A stretch of 64,000 nt of DNA from Blastomyces gilchristii SLH14081 (taxonomy: Eukaryota > Ascomycota > Eurotiomycetes > Onygenales > Ajellomycetaceae): assembly GCF_000003855.2 (NCBI RefSeq), contig NW_003101634.1:83407-147406 (forward strand). Reading direction: 5' to 3'. Each line of letters starts with the position of its first letter. The stretch's first letter is position 1. Positions 23,335 to 34,300 of this stretch are shown here, piece by piece. Below the pieces are notes generated by a model. It was not told where the DNA came from. It worked only from the letters and a program-made list of their open reading frames with translations, and ran no database searches. A program made the translations under genes and the position numbers.

Positions 23335-23756
23335 AGTAAGTGCATGTGCATTGCATGAAAGTAACACTTTTTGATAATACTCAGTCTCTGATATCATGAA
23401 AATAGAGTCTCTCTGTGAGATCTGTTTTTATCAGAAGTCAGAGAATCTTATATTTCTTAAGATTATCTTCACCTATCTTGTCTGTGAAATTGATGAGAGA
23501 AATCATTGATTTCAGTGTTCTGCTCTTGATATTATTCAAGTGACAGCAGAGTTCACCCTGGTCACACTTTTTAAATGTATGTTTTCTAAATATTCATATT
23601 TATACAGATATATACTGATTATTTATTAGATAATGTTAAGACAATAACTTATTACAGCTGTGTTACTCTCACTATGAGAGATACACAGTTGATAATAGAT
23701 ATTGTAAAGACTCTGAGAAGTGAGTATTTTGAGAATACTGCAGCTCTGCAATCTTG

Positions 23757-23809
23757 ATTTTTTTTGTTTTTATTTTTTGTTTTTTTCTTTTTCTTTTCTT
23801 TTTTTTTTC

Positions 23810-23842
<33 letters not shown>

Positions 23843-23920
23843 TTCATTCTGATTTTTTCTTGTTTTTGTTTTATTTTTTGTTTTTTGTTTTTTTTTTTGT
23901 ATTTTATATTTTTTTTATAA
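23757..23920. repeat. T-rich low-complexity tract
   Basis: About 165 bp of near-continuous T with scattered G, C and A on the plus strand, inside the hAT element. Open frames through it (poly-Phe or poly-Lys) are artefacts. Confidence 0.95.
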
Positions 23921-26900
23921 TTAAAATTATATGAATTATAATCTGTATTTAGAAAAGTAATGATATTTGATAATACTCTCTGTTGAATTTTCAACAAATG
24001 AGCACTATGTTATGATATTATATAAGTGAGAAGTGATTTCATAGTCTCATTTGATGCCATTCTCAATAATGAGATCAGAATGAAAATGTGACTAAGAATT
24101 CAAATATATTCTTTATTCAGAACTAGATTTTTATTTGAAAAGTGAATCTGAGATCTTTAATATTTGAAATAACATGATTTGAAATCAATGTAATGAACAC
24201 AAATCATGATCAGAAGTAATGCTTTTAGACAACATGATAACTGTATAGTTTGATCCTGGTCTCAGACACAGTCACACGGTCAGTCTATATTGAACTGAGT
24301 GAAAAACAAAGAAGTGAAAATCCTCTTCTCTCTAATCAGTATAACTTTGAAAAAGCTGATTGAAAAGCAGTTGAAGAAAGAGTAAAACAGCTGAAATCTG
24401 AAAGACAGAGTGAGCTCTATTGAAATCAAAGTCAAGATATATCAAATGAAATGCTTGAGAATAGAGCAAAGCTGATTACATCTATTCTTCTAATAAGTAT
24501 TGAAGAAAATATTTCAAAGAAAAAGTCTTCTGAGTATTTCAAACCTTGATGAAATGAGAATATCACTTCTAAAAGAAAGCAATTAGTCACTGCTAAGAGA
24601 GATTGAAAGAATCACTTAATATCTGATGAAGAGTTCAAAGCTATTTAAAATGAATATTTTTCAGATATTAAAAAAGCCAAAACAGATTGCTGAAACAAAT
24701 TTCTTAAAGAAGTATAAGGAAAAGAAGTTTTCAAAGCCTTCAACTATACTAAAACAAGAAGTGTAGCAAAGCTTTCAACCTTAGAATATGAATTTCAGAA
24801 TGAATTATATACAGCAAATTCTTTTGAGGAAAAATGTTAAGCTTTTATAAGAATTCTCTTTCAAAACTCATCACATTTAGAAGAGAGGAATATGTCATTT
24901 CATGAATATATTGATGAAAATAACTGGGAATGGCCTGAGCTTACATATGATGAACTAGAGTCAGTAATATTCTCAAGTTCAATTAAAACTGCTGCAGGGC
25001 CTGATTCAATTAATCACTCAATTATTCAAAACACATATTTCTACTTGAAGAATGAATATTTTGAGCTCTTTTTCAATCTCTTAAAAAATGGTTATCATTC
25101 TGAATGCTGGAGAGAAGCTACTGGAGTAATCCTTGCAAAACCTAATAGAAAGGCTTTAATTCCTAAGTCATATAGAGTAATATCTCTGTTAAACTGTTTG
25201 AGAAAAATTCTAGAAAAGATAATAGCTACTAGATTATCTTTTATAAGCTCTATTAGTGATTCTCTTCTATTTAATGAATAAATAAGAGATAGAAAACAAT
25301 GTTCTGCAATTGATACTGTTCTCTCAGTTATTCATGATATTCAAGTAGCAAAGCATGAAGACCTGGTCTCAACTGCAGTTTTTATTGATATAAAAGATGC
25401 ACTTGATCATGTGTCAAAGTCTAAGATGATTCAAACTTTGAAGATGTTAAAACTGTCACTTTCTCTAATAAAATGAGTCAATTGTTTCATATCTAAAAGA
25501 ATTATACAACTATTCTTTGATGGAAGAAAACAAGATAAAACTGAGATAAAAATAGAAGTATCACAAGAATCTCCAATCTCACCTGTTTTATTTGCAATAT
25601 ACACTGCATATCTATTCAAGAATAGAGAGATGAAAATAGTGAGATCTTCAAGTTATGTAGATGATATTGATCTACTCTACAGTTCAAAGACAATCAAAGA
25701 GAATTTAGAAGTGATTGAGAAAGCAGTAAAGGAAATCTTTGTTAGAGCAGATATTAATCTAATTCAATTTGATATGAATAAAACTGAGCTAATTCACTTT
25801 TTTTCCAGATTTAATGAGAAAGAACTAAGTCTAACTCTTTTAAATAAAGAGATTAAACCCAGTTTAAATGTCAAATGACTAGAAGTATGATTAAACTCCA
25901 AGTTGAATTTTAAATATTATATTCAACAAAGAATCATCAAGACAGAGAGACTACTGAATAGTTTAATCAGACTATCAAATACTGAGAGAGGTCTATTCTT
26001 TCAGGCTATGAGACAGTTATACATAGCCTGTATTATCTCAGTAGCTGATTATGATGTTCAAGTTTGATGAAATAATCAAGAAAACTTCACTGAACTCTTT
26101 CAAAGTCTATAAAACAGAGCTTTGAGAAGAATTCTGGAAGCATTTAAGTCATCTCCTATTAAAGCAATGAAAATTGAAGCTTCAATTCCACCTCCTGCTA
26201 TTCAATTTGAAAAGGCCTGTATAAACTATGCTCTGAGAGTCATGAAGATGAGCTCAAATCATATAATCAGAGAAAGAGTCTCTTCTTCATTTTCATCAGT
26301 TAACTCAGGAAATGAACTGGATTGGAATAGATTTCTTGATTGAAATGAGAATAATACTTTAAAGAAAATGCTCTCTCAACTGTATAGACTATGTTCACTT
26401 ATTAAGAATCAATTTTCTTCATTAAATGTTGAGAAAATTGATCATGAGAAGATATCTCTCTGAAGAGAAAAGCTGGAATCTCTCATAGACTTACAAATAA
26501 GTGAACTATCTAAAGAGAGAGAATATGAACAGCATTTGAAGAAGATCTCTACAATTAATATAAAAGACTCTATTCTGATCTACTCAGATGACTCAAGAAA
26601 TGAGAATTTGAATAGATTAGGCGCAGGCATTGCTTATACTGAAGATAATATTAATTTTATCTCAGATTTCTGGAATTTAGGCTGTGAATCTGAAGTCTTT
26701 GATGCTGAACTATTTGCAATAGTGAAAGCTTTCAAACTCATTGAAATAAAATCTTATAAAAGAGGAAATGATTTGAAAGAGACATGAATATTCTCTGATA
26801 GTCAAGCTGCTTTAAAAAGACTTAGAAATAGTCAGATTCATAATGATCAAATGAATCTTGAACTGATTTTAAACTCTGTTTTGAAAATTCAAAAGAGAAG

Positions 26901-27857
26901 AACATCAAAACTGATAATTCATCTGCATTGAGTTCCTACTCATATGAATATTCAAGGCAATGAATTGGCTGATTCAGCTGCAAAAAAGAGTTCAGAATTA
27001 AGCAGATCTATTCAAAAAACAGTGTCCTGATCTTTCATAAAGAGAAAGATAAAAGAATCTTGTTTAAACAAGTGAAATGAAAGCTGGCAGAAACAAAAGA
27101 AGAGTATACATTATTCAAGATTTGAGACAAAACCAAAGTAGAAATCTTGTTCAATTAAATGTAAAAAGAAAATATTCTCATCTATAATTCAGCTGAAACT
27201 AGGACATGGTTATTTCAAATCTTATATACAAAGATTTGATGATAGATTTAACTCAATAGAATGCTCATTCTGCAATACAAATGAGAATCCTGAGCATATT
27301 ATAATGCACTGTGCATTATACAATAGTCTCAGAGCCAGATTGAAAGAGAAGTATGATCTAAATCAATTAAATATAAGATTCTTATTCTCAACTGAGACAG
27401 AAATTAAATACTTAATAGACTTTCTATCAGAAACTCAAGCAGCTATAAGAAAATGGCTGAATTCAGAAGTATCTGAATATGAAGAAGTGGAAATTGACTA
27501 GATATAGTCTGTTAAAACAGCTATATATTCTCTTTTAATAATTTTGTTTTGTTATAGTCTCTCTTTACTGTACTTGTTTCCTTCTGTTCTTTTCTCTATC
27601 TATTTAATATGTCTATCTTTAAGACTATGTTCTCTTTTCTTTTGTCATAATATTTTCAAATGGTTTCAAACTATCAGAAGGTGTTAAAATACTGCAATTT
27701 ATAAATAGTTTTTGTATTCTGGGCTGGAATTTTCTGATTTTGCATATTTGAAATTGATAAATGTATAATAGTTGACTCTATAGATATAGGAAAAACCCTG
27801 AGAACTAAAGATTCTCAGGTAGATGTCATAGTCTCTGACTGCATACATCTATAATTG

Positions 27858-27887
27858 AAGAATAATAATAATAATAATAATAATAAT
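27858..27887 (+). repeat. LINE-B 3' terminal (AAT)n tail
   Basis: Ten AAT units directly follow the LINE terminus ATAATTGAAG and abut the right TSD. The same tail, in reverse, marks the 3' ends of LINE-A (12,761) and LINE-C (46,769). A trinucleotide tail instead of poly(A) is known from I-type LINEs. Confidence 0.9.
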
Positions 27888-29930
27888 AACTTAGAAACTG
27901 AAGCTTTTCTATTAGATTTTACAAGGATTACTTCAGTAGCTTCTCTCCAGCATTCAGAATGATAATTATTTTTTAAGAGATTGAAAGAGAGCTCAAAATA
28001 TTCATTCTTCAAGTAGAAATATATGTTTTGAATAATTAAATGATTAATTAAATCAGGCTCTGTAGCAGTTTTAATTGAACTTGAGAATATTGCTGACTCT
28101 AGTTCATCACATGTAAGCTCAGATCATTCCCAGTTATTTTCATTAATATATTCATGAAATGACATATTCTTCTCTTCTAAATGTGATGAGTTTTGAAAGA
28201 GAATTCTTATAAAAGCTTGACATTTTTTCTCAAAAGAGTTTGCTGTATATAATTCATTCTGAAATTCATATTCTAAGGTTGAAAGCTTTGCTACACTTCT
28301 TGTTTTAGTATAGTTGAAGGCTTTAAAGACTTCTTTTTCTTGTGCTTCTTTAAGAAATTTGTTTCAGTAATCTGTTTTGACTTTTTTAATATCTGAAAAA
28401 TATTCATTTTGAATAGCTTTGAACTCTTTATTAGATATTAAGTTATTCTTTCACTCTCTCTTAGCAGTGACTAATTGCTTTCTTTTAGAAGTGATATTCT
28501 CATTTTATCAAGATTTGAAATACTCAGAAGACCTTTTCTTTGAAATATTTTCTTTAATACTTGTTAGAAGAATAGATGTAATCAGCTTTACTCTATTCTC
28601 AAGCATTTCATTTGAGATATCTTGACTTTGATTTCAATAAAACTCACTCTATCTTTCAGATTTTAGCTGTTTTACTCTTTCTTCAACTGCTTTTCAATCA
28701 GCTTTTTCCAAGTTATACTGATTAGAGAGAAGAGGATTTTCACTTCTTTGTTTTTCACTTAGTTCAATATCAAATTGAATAATCTCATGATCTGATTCTG
28801 AGGTTTTATTTGAATTAATAAATCAGTTTATAAGTCTTTTTTCAATTAGATTTTATGATATGAAAGTTAGATCTATAATAGATTTCTGTTTCATGTCTTT
28901 TCTAAAGAATGTTTATTGATCAGACTTGTTAACTAAATCTATTAAATGCTTAAAAGTTCATTTAATCAGTTTATCTGCTCTTACTGCTCTTATGCACTCT
29001 GAGTTTTATCAGAGATAATGTGCATTGAAGTCTCCTGCAATAATAGAGTTTTTTAAGAAAGTTATATTCAAAAATCCTCTATCAATTATTCAGATATTGT
29101 TGTTTTCTTTCAATGACTTTTCATTATAGATATTTATAAGTTGAATAGTATCAAACTCATTCTCTTTATCTATAATATCATCCACTAGAATATCAGAGTC
29201 AGATATGATATCAAATCTCAAATTAAATTGATATCTTGATCTTTTTCTCTCATAGATCACTACTCTTGATTTTATCTCAGATTTTTCAGAAAGAAAGCAG
29301 TAATAGCTTGAATGAGAAATGATATACTTTTACTCAGTATCAAAGTTTGATTCTTGAAGAAGTACAAAGTTAACTTTTTATTCAAATACAATCTGAAGAT
29401 AAGAATAAATACAATTTGAGTTTCTATTCACATTATTTTGAATAAATGTGATTTTTGAAGAGTTTTTAAACTTTTTTTGTTATTTTTATTGTATATTCAT
29501 ACTAAGAGAGAGTAGAGATAGAGTAGAATCTAATTCCTATCATCAGATAGTAGATTATAACTATTTTGAAAAGTAGGAATCTCAACTGCTTACATTATAT
29601 CTAGTTTATCATCAGAGTCATTTCTCAATTCTCTAATCTTAACAGAAGTTTGAGAATTCAAATTCTGTTTACACTTAGCTGAAGAGTTGAAGTTTGAAGA
29701 TCTAGATAGTTGAGAATTTCTTCTTTTTAAGCTTACAGTTGTAGATTTACTAGCTTGACTTTTCTCTTCAGTTTTAGATTTACTTTGAGCTTCATCTTTT
29801 CTCCAGTTCTTCTGAGTTCTTGAAGCAAATACACATTCTTTTGAGCTAGATGCATGTTTTTCTTTGCAATTGAAGTACTTAAGTAGAGTATATTGATATA
29901 TTTCATCTCTTTTTAAGCATGTTTCACATT
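27888..29930 (-). mobile_element. LINE-A, segment 2 (RT N-half, endonuclease, end of ORF1)
   Basis: Continues LINE-A from the LINE-B TSD. The minus strand reads, downward from 29,930, the cysteine-rich end of ORF1 (HKCETCLKRDEIYQYTLLK, 29,940-29,870), the ORF1 tail, the ORF2 start near 29,500, the endonuclease (about 29,470-28,990) and the RT fingers (about 28,150-27,900). At 29,930 it is broken by Gypsy-1, with CATT duplicated at 29,927-29,930 and 38,207-38,210. Frames are interrupted throughout. Confidence 0.9.
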
Positions 29931-30106
29931 TGTGATTCAAAGGTTGCTTGAGCCAGCGTACGATTACAGGTGTACGCCGGTTTCTTATATATCATAATAT
30001 CATATACTAAATTAATTAGTGGCCACTATGGCCCTCTTTACACTCATAAGCAAGTTCAGAAGTGGCTGTGTTATTATCTGACAGTTATATATTCTTCTGA
30101 ACCACA
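29931..30106 (-). repeat. Gypsy-1 3' LTR (176 bp)
   Basis: Same length as the copy at 38,031-38,206 and differs almost only by C/T and G/A transitions. Here the half near 29,931 is well preserved (GCGTACG, CGCCGG retained), while the other half is mutated, the reverse of its partner. Confidence 0.95.
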
Positions 30107-30414
30107 TTCTTCCTCACCAGATTCAGTCACGCTCATATGACCATGTCATACATTCTAGCTTCATGCAGATTAGCTCGCCACTAGCATTTCATAATTATGT
30201 GATCTATTTCTGATTTGACTAGCATTCTGTATACACTCTCACAAAGAAACTTCTATTATATTACATCACTCATTCACTAACTTTTCTCATTCTTCAATCA
30301 TCTTCTTTATCATCATCATCATTGAACATCATTATTATCTCATTCAAGATTACTGTTTCTCTTTCTGTTCAACATCTTCTATTTATTTATCTATCACATT
30401 GTACACATTTCTGG

Positions 30415-32080
30415 TGATGACTTCTTATTCTCATAACAAGTGTCATCATAGTGCTCATACTGAGCAGTTTGTTAGCAGTAAGTGTAATATGTTATGAAAC
30501 ATGGCCAGACTTGTTTATCTTCTAATAATCATCAGAACATATCACTATAAATGACACATCTTCTCTATCTTCTTATACATTCTCAATCTTTTCCTTCTCA
30601 GCAGGTTTCTGATTGTGTTTTCTGGCACAATTTTGCATGAATGCAGATGCTGATATGTTATTTTTATTCATGTAGAATCTTCATACATTGACAGATCTGC
30701 ATTCACTGATAATAGTGAACTCAATGTTGAATCATTGATTGAGAACTTAAAGAATGTGATAATGAAGAAATTATTCATATCATGTGTGACTGAGTCTCTT
30801 ATATTCTTCTCTGTCTTCTCTGTTCTTTTCTCTGTCACTCTCTCTCAATCTTCTACACCTGTCTCTGTGTCTGATTCTCCTGCTCCTGCTATCTCTGTTT
30901 CTGCAATTCTCACTTCTACTACTTCTGATTTTGCTATCTCTGTTTTCATTATCAGCTCTCCCTGTTTCAAGGAGATGTTGTATAGACTTAATGAATCACA
31001 TTTCTCAGTGTATACACTCTCACTCTTCTTACTGACTTTCAGAATAATTTATTGTATGAAGACTGTGTATAATATAATAATCTGAAGCTCAGTCATGAAC
31101 ACTGATTATTACATTCATTTTAAATATTCATGATGAGATAATTATTCATTCATATCAGAGAATCACTCTCTTTCTTAACAGTGTTAAGATTGTAAGTCTT
31201 TTTCTTTTTCATCTTTTTCTTTCTGATACTGATTTTCTTATTCTTAGAGAAAATCATTATGAGTTTTACTGTGCACAAAGTCATGATATTCACAGATATC
31301 AAGAAGCTTTTCATAACTGTAAAGTTCAACATTGCAGAGACATCTGCTCTGATGAATTTCTTCAAAATAATAGATCTGTATCAGCCTATTCTCTGATATC
31401 TGTCATTCAACTTTGTAATGCAGGTGAAAGATATCTGTGTTTTCAGAAACAGAAACACAGATATCATACTCTTTTACATTCACAGACATGAGACTTGTAT
31501 GCCTTGTCTGAAATGTCATCATGAAAATGAGCTGTTCACACACTGTGTTCTGTTTTCTGTATTTCTCTGTGTCTCTCTCTCTCTTTCTGAGAAGTCTTGT
31601 GCATGTTATAATTACATATACAATTCTAAGATCAGTGAGTGTTCATTCAGTAATTGTTATCTCTGCTTTTGCAGTTTTGTATGCTAATAATGATTCTTAG
31701 TTACTTCAGTATCAGAGATCATTCTAATCAAAGATGATAACATTATTGAGACTACTCTCTCTCACTCTTAAGCTTCTTCTGTTGCTTTCTCTTCCTTCTC
31801 TGCAGGGAAGATTGTGCACATATCAGATTATAAGTGTTCAGCCCTGAGTGACTCTCACTGTTATTCATTCAGTTCTGCATCTTCTTCTTCTTCTGTTTCT
31901 TTCATCTTCACTTCTTCTATTCTAGCTTCTGGTTCTGCAGATTCTGCACTCTTCTTCAATTTTTCTACATATACATGTATGCATTTCTATATTAGCATTT
32001 CAGCCAATCTTGTGATAAATAACATTAATATTGTATACAGAGTGATAGAGAAATCAGAGACATGTGTGATATTGTTATAA
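30415..32080 (+). other. Antisense Ser/Pro- and Cys-rich coding-like region of Gypsy-1
   Basis: Plus-strand coding-like blocks opposite in direction to gag-pol, between the integrase end and the 3' LTR. A first block (ATG at about 30,419, MTSYSHNKCHHSAHTEQFVS) ends at a GTAAGT donor (30,480). After an acceptor near 30,602 a long frame reads FSGTILHECRC, SSYIDRSAFTDNSELNVE and SLIENLKNVIMKKLF. It runs into a Ser/Thr/Pro/Ala-rich stretch (30,780-30,960; 116-aa frame 30,735-31,085). Further frames at 31,418-31,687 (CMPCLKCHHENELFTHC) and 31,814-32,080 are cysteine- or serine-rich. Together they suggest a spliced gene antisense to the retrotransposon. I recognise no family. Stops and TGA-for-Trp show it is decayed. 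Confidence 0.4.
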
Positions 32081-32859
32081 GAGCAGCTTACAGCTCTTAA
32101 ATCCCTTGCAGATCTCAAGTTTCGAGATTTTCTTTATTTTTGATATTTTTCAGGTGATGTGATGTTAGAAATAGATTAAACATGTAATGTATGAAAATGA
32201 ATGAGATGTGTATGATAACATTTGTCTTTTGTAGCTGACTCTTACAGTTGATGATCAATTCATTATCTCTTTTCTTTTCTTACACTTTTTCTTTATCTGC
32301 TAGTCACTACTCTTACATAATCTCTATATAATACAGTGTTCAGTGACTAGATTCAGTAGCTTTCATCTTTTATGATTCTATCTCATGTATTATACTGTCT
32401 CTCTTCACCTGCTCAGATCACTACAGTGAACAGCTCATTGAAACTAATCTTATTCAATCTCTGAGTGTTCTCAGAGATTGAGATGACTTGGTCTCACATG
32501 TTTATAAATATTTCAGATAGTTTATTCTCTGTGATCTTCACAATTGAACTGATGTAAACAGTTGAATTCAACTCTGAATTCTTTTTTCTTCTGTGATCTG
32601 ACTCATATACAAGTCTGCTGCTTTGAAACTGCTCTTTATTATATTGCATCTACTATCTGTGATGCATTATCATATAATCAGCTACAGTCTCATCACTTAT
32701 TGAAGTGTGATATTCATCTGATTTCTTCATTTCTTCTCATTCTTTCCTTATAATTATGAAAAGATTGAAATAAGTGAGATCATCTGATTTGTAAGTATCT
32801 ATGATTTCTCTTACTTTGTAAGACTTTTTAATTGTAAGTCTCTTCTTTTTCAACACTGA

Positions 32860-34300
32860 TGATAGTACTGTGAATGATTATAATTCACTCAGATCTTATA
32901 TCTTTACTTTCACAAGTTATGAATCATTTATTAAGTTGTGTAAGACTCATCTCTCTGATTCCTTCAATGTGTAAGTTCTCAGAGAATGTGATTTGAGTAT
33001 TTTATATAACTCAAACCATCTAGATTGAAACTTCTCAGAACTCTCATTATATATAAGAACTCATATTCTTATCTTGAGACTCAATTTCTTGACTAGTGAG
33101 TCTTGTATTCTTTTCAATTGAATTGCTCAGTTCAGAAGTAACTTATTAGCTTTTATATGTGCATAGCTGATCTCTTTTAATCTTGATTTCACATTCATGA
33201 CTGTTGCATCTGCAACTGCTACTGCTGCATTTATAACTGCTGTTTCTGCTGCATTCATAACTGTTGCATCTGCAACTGCTGTTCCCTTTCTCATCTTTTC
33301 TGAAGCATTCTCCGGAATGCATGGATGCAATTCATACAACAGGTAGAATGATGAACACTTAGAGACTGCATACTGTTAAATTCACATAGTCAATAGTGTC
33401 TATCTGAGATATTCATTTCATAGTCTCATAGACTTACTCACTAGATATTTCATCAGCATGTTGTCTAAGATTTCATTCAAGTATTTCATCTTCTCATTCA
33501 TCTGTAGATGATATAATGTTGTTCTACAATGTCTTGTCTATAACTGGCTCATGAAATGCCTCACTGCTTCTTCTATGAGATTCACATCATTATCAGTTAG
33601 AATCTCATGCAGTATTTCATAGTTAACATAGATCTTATTATATAGAAACTTCATCATCATTTTCTCTGTTATCTCTGAAACTGCTTTTATGACTGACCAG
33701 TTAGTAGCATAATCAATAGCAGTGATTATTCATCAATTTTCATTTGATGTTCACAGTAATATATCTATGAGATTCATCTCTCATTGTTTGAACAGTTATA
33801 TCATACACTTTATCTGATGTTATACTTTCTCACATTCTAATTCTTTTTTAGATTCTTTTGTGACCTGGTAATTCAGACACTTATGAGTATATACCTGAAT
33901 GTTCTCAGCCATGCTTGGCCAGTATACTCTTGATTTGAGTACACTCATGAGTTCAGGACTTTCTAAGTGACTGAATTCCTTGTGCATGTGAGTCATCAAG
34001 TTGCATCTAAATAAAGATTCTAGATAGAGAGCTTCTGCATATTCTAGATTGCAGTAAAGCACAACATCATTTTTCAATTTTCTCAGCTTGAAGTTTGAAA
34101 GCATCTCTTCTACTACTCTTGTAAGACACTTGTTATCTGACACCTTGTCATTCTTCAAGTAAGAGATCATAATATTCACTCATTCTGATTCCTTGCACCT
34201 TCTCAGTGCATTTAACATGAACTTCTCTTGTACCTGGTTCACAGAATTCTCACTCATGAAATCAGGTCTGCAACTGATTACATCAGGTATTACAGTATTC
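32860..34300 (-). pseudogene. Gypsy-1 integrase, degraded
   Basis: The zinc-binding N-domain is clear in the 119-aa frame at 34,179-33,820 (MHKEFSHLESPELMSVLKSR followed by YWPSM and HKCLNYQ). The catalytic core follows: DWSVIKAVSEI with KMMMKFLYNKIYVNYEI, LTDNDVN and YHLQMNEKMKYLNEILDNM (33,760-33,450). A linker with alternating Ala-rich repeats (AVADATVMN twice, 33,290-33,180) comes next, then KSRLKEISYAHIKANKLLL. The C-terminal GPY/F-type block is KFQSRWFEL near 33,000. The order and motifs match fungal Ty3/Gypsy integrases. Confidence 0.85.

Larger units (their letters stand above)
18444..24287. mobile_element. 5.8-kb hAT-superfamily DNA transposon
   Basis: Flanked by the 8-bp TSD TATTGAAC (18,436-18,443 and 24,288-24,295); the LINE ORF2 reading resumes across it. 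The terminal inverted repeats begin TAGACTGGCC and TAGACTGACC. It carries a degraded hAT transposase on the minus strand (about 18,830-20,650). A further 3 kb to the right holds a charged coiled-coil-like frame (minus, about 21,640-22,450), microsatellites and a cysteine-rich plus-strand frame (about 23,140-23,334). It is longer than I would expect for a hAT with transposase only. Confidence 0.92.
17705..27501 (+). pseudogene. LINE-B ORF2 polyprotein (endonuclease, RT, RNase H, Zn finger), interrupted
   Basis: The frame starts MNVQQK (17,705) and is split by the hAT element at 18,444-24,287. The AP-type endonuclease is visible from QNNVNRNSNYIYSC through LLQEPNF to AEDFNAYHS (about 18,175). 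The RT follows: AGPDSINHSIIQ, SYRVISLLNCLRKILEKI, FIDIKDALDHV and YVDDIDLLY (25,654-25,680). RNase H shows IYSDDSRNE (26,575), DAELFAI (26,700) and FSDSQAALKRL (26,790). A C-terminal CSFCNTNENPEHIIMHC motif lies at 27,260-27,310, and the stop is at 27,499. This domain order fits the Tad1/I group. Numerous TGA codons stand where Trp is expected (such as PWWN at about 24,549). Confidence 0.92.
15486..27887 (+). mobile_element. LINE-B, Tad1/I-like non-LTR retrotransposon interrupted by two hAT-type insertions
   Basis: A plus-strand LINE flanked by 15-bp TSDs. After removal of the MITE (15,785-16,290) and the hAT element (18,444-24,287) it is about 6.05 kb: a short 5' leader with a duplicated CAGTCTGACCAACTTTTCATT-like unit (15,486-15,560), ORF1 with CCHC knuckles, ORF2 with endonuclease, RT, RNase H and a C-terminal zinc finger, and a 3' (AAT)n tail. 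It lacks the ~1.6 kb 5' UTR seen in LINE-A and LINE-C, so it is 5'-truncated within the UTR or uses a shorter transcript. It is the least mutated LINE here, but many Trp codons read TGA and Gln/Arg codons read stop. Confidence 0.93.

Noticed and set aside
23720..23997. Poly-Phe and poly-Lys open frames
   Set aside because: They only translate the T-rich low-complexity tract.
24549..26930. TGA at many Trp positions might mean a TGA=Trp genetic code (as in mould mitochondria)
   Set aside because: The same Trp codons are TGG in one LINE copy and TGA in another (24,925 versus 49,739), CGA-to-TGA and CAA-to-TAA changes also occur, and host genes use TGG for Trp. In-place mutation explains it.
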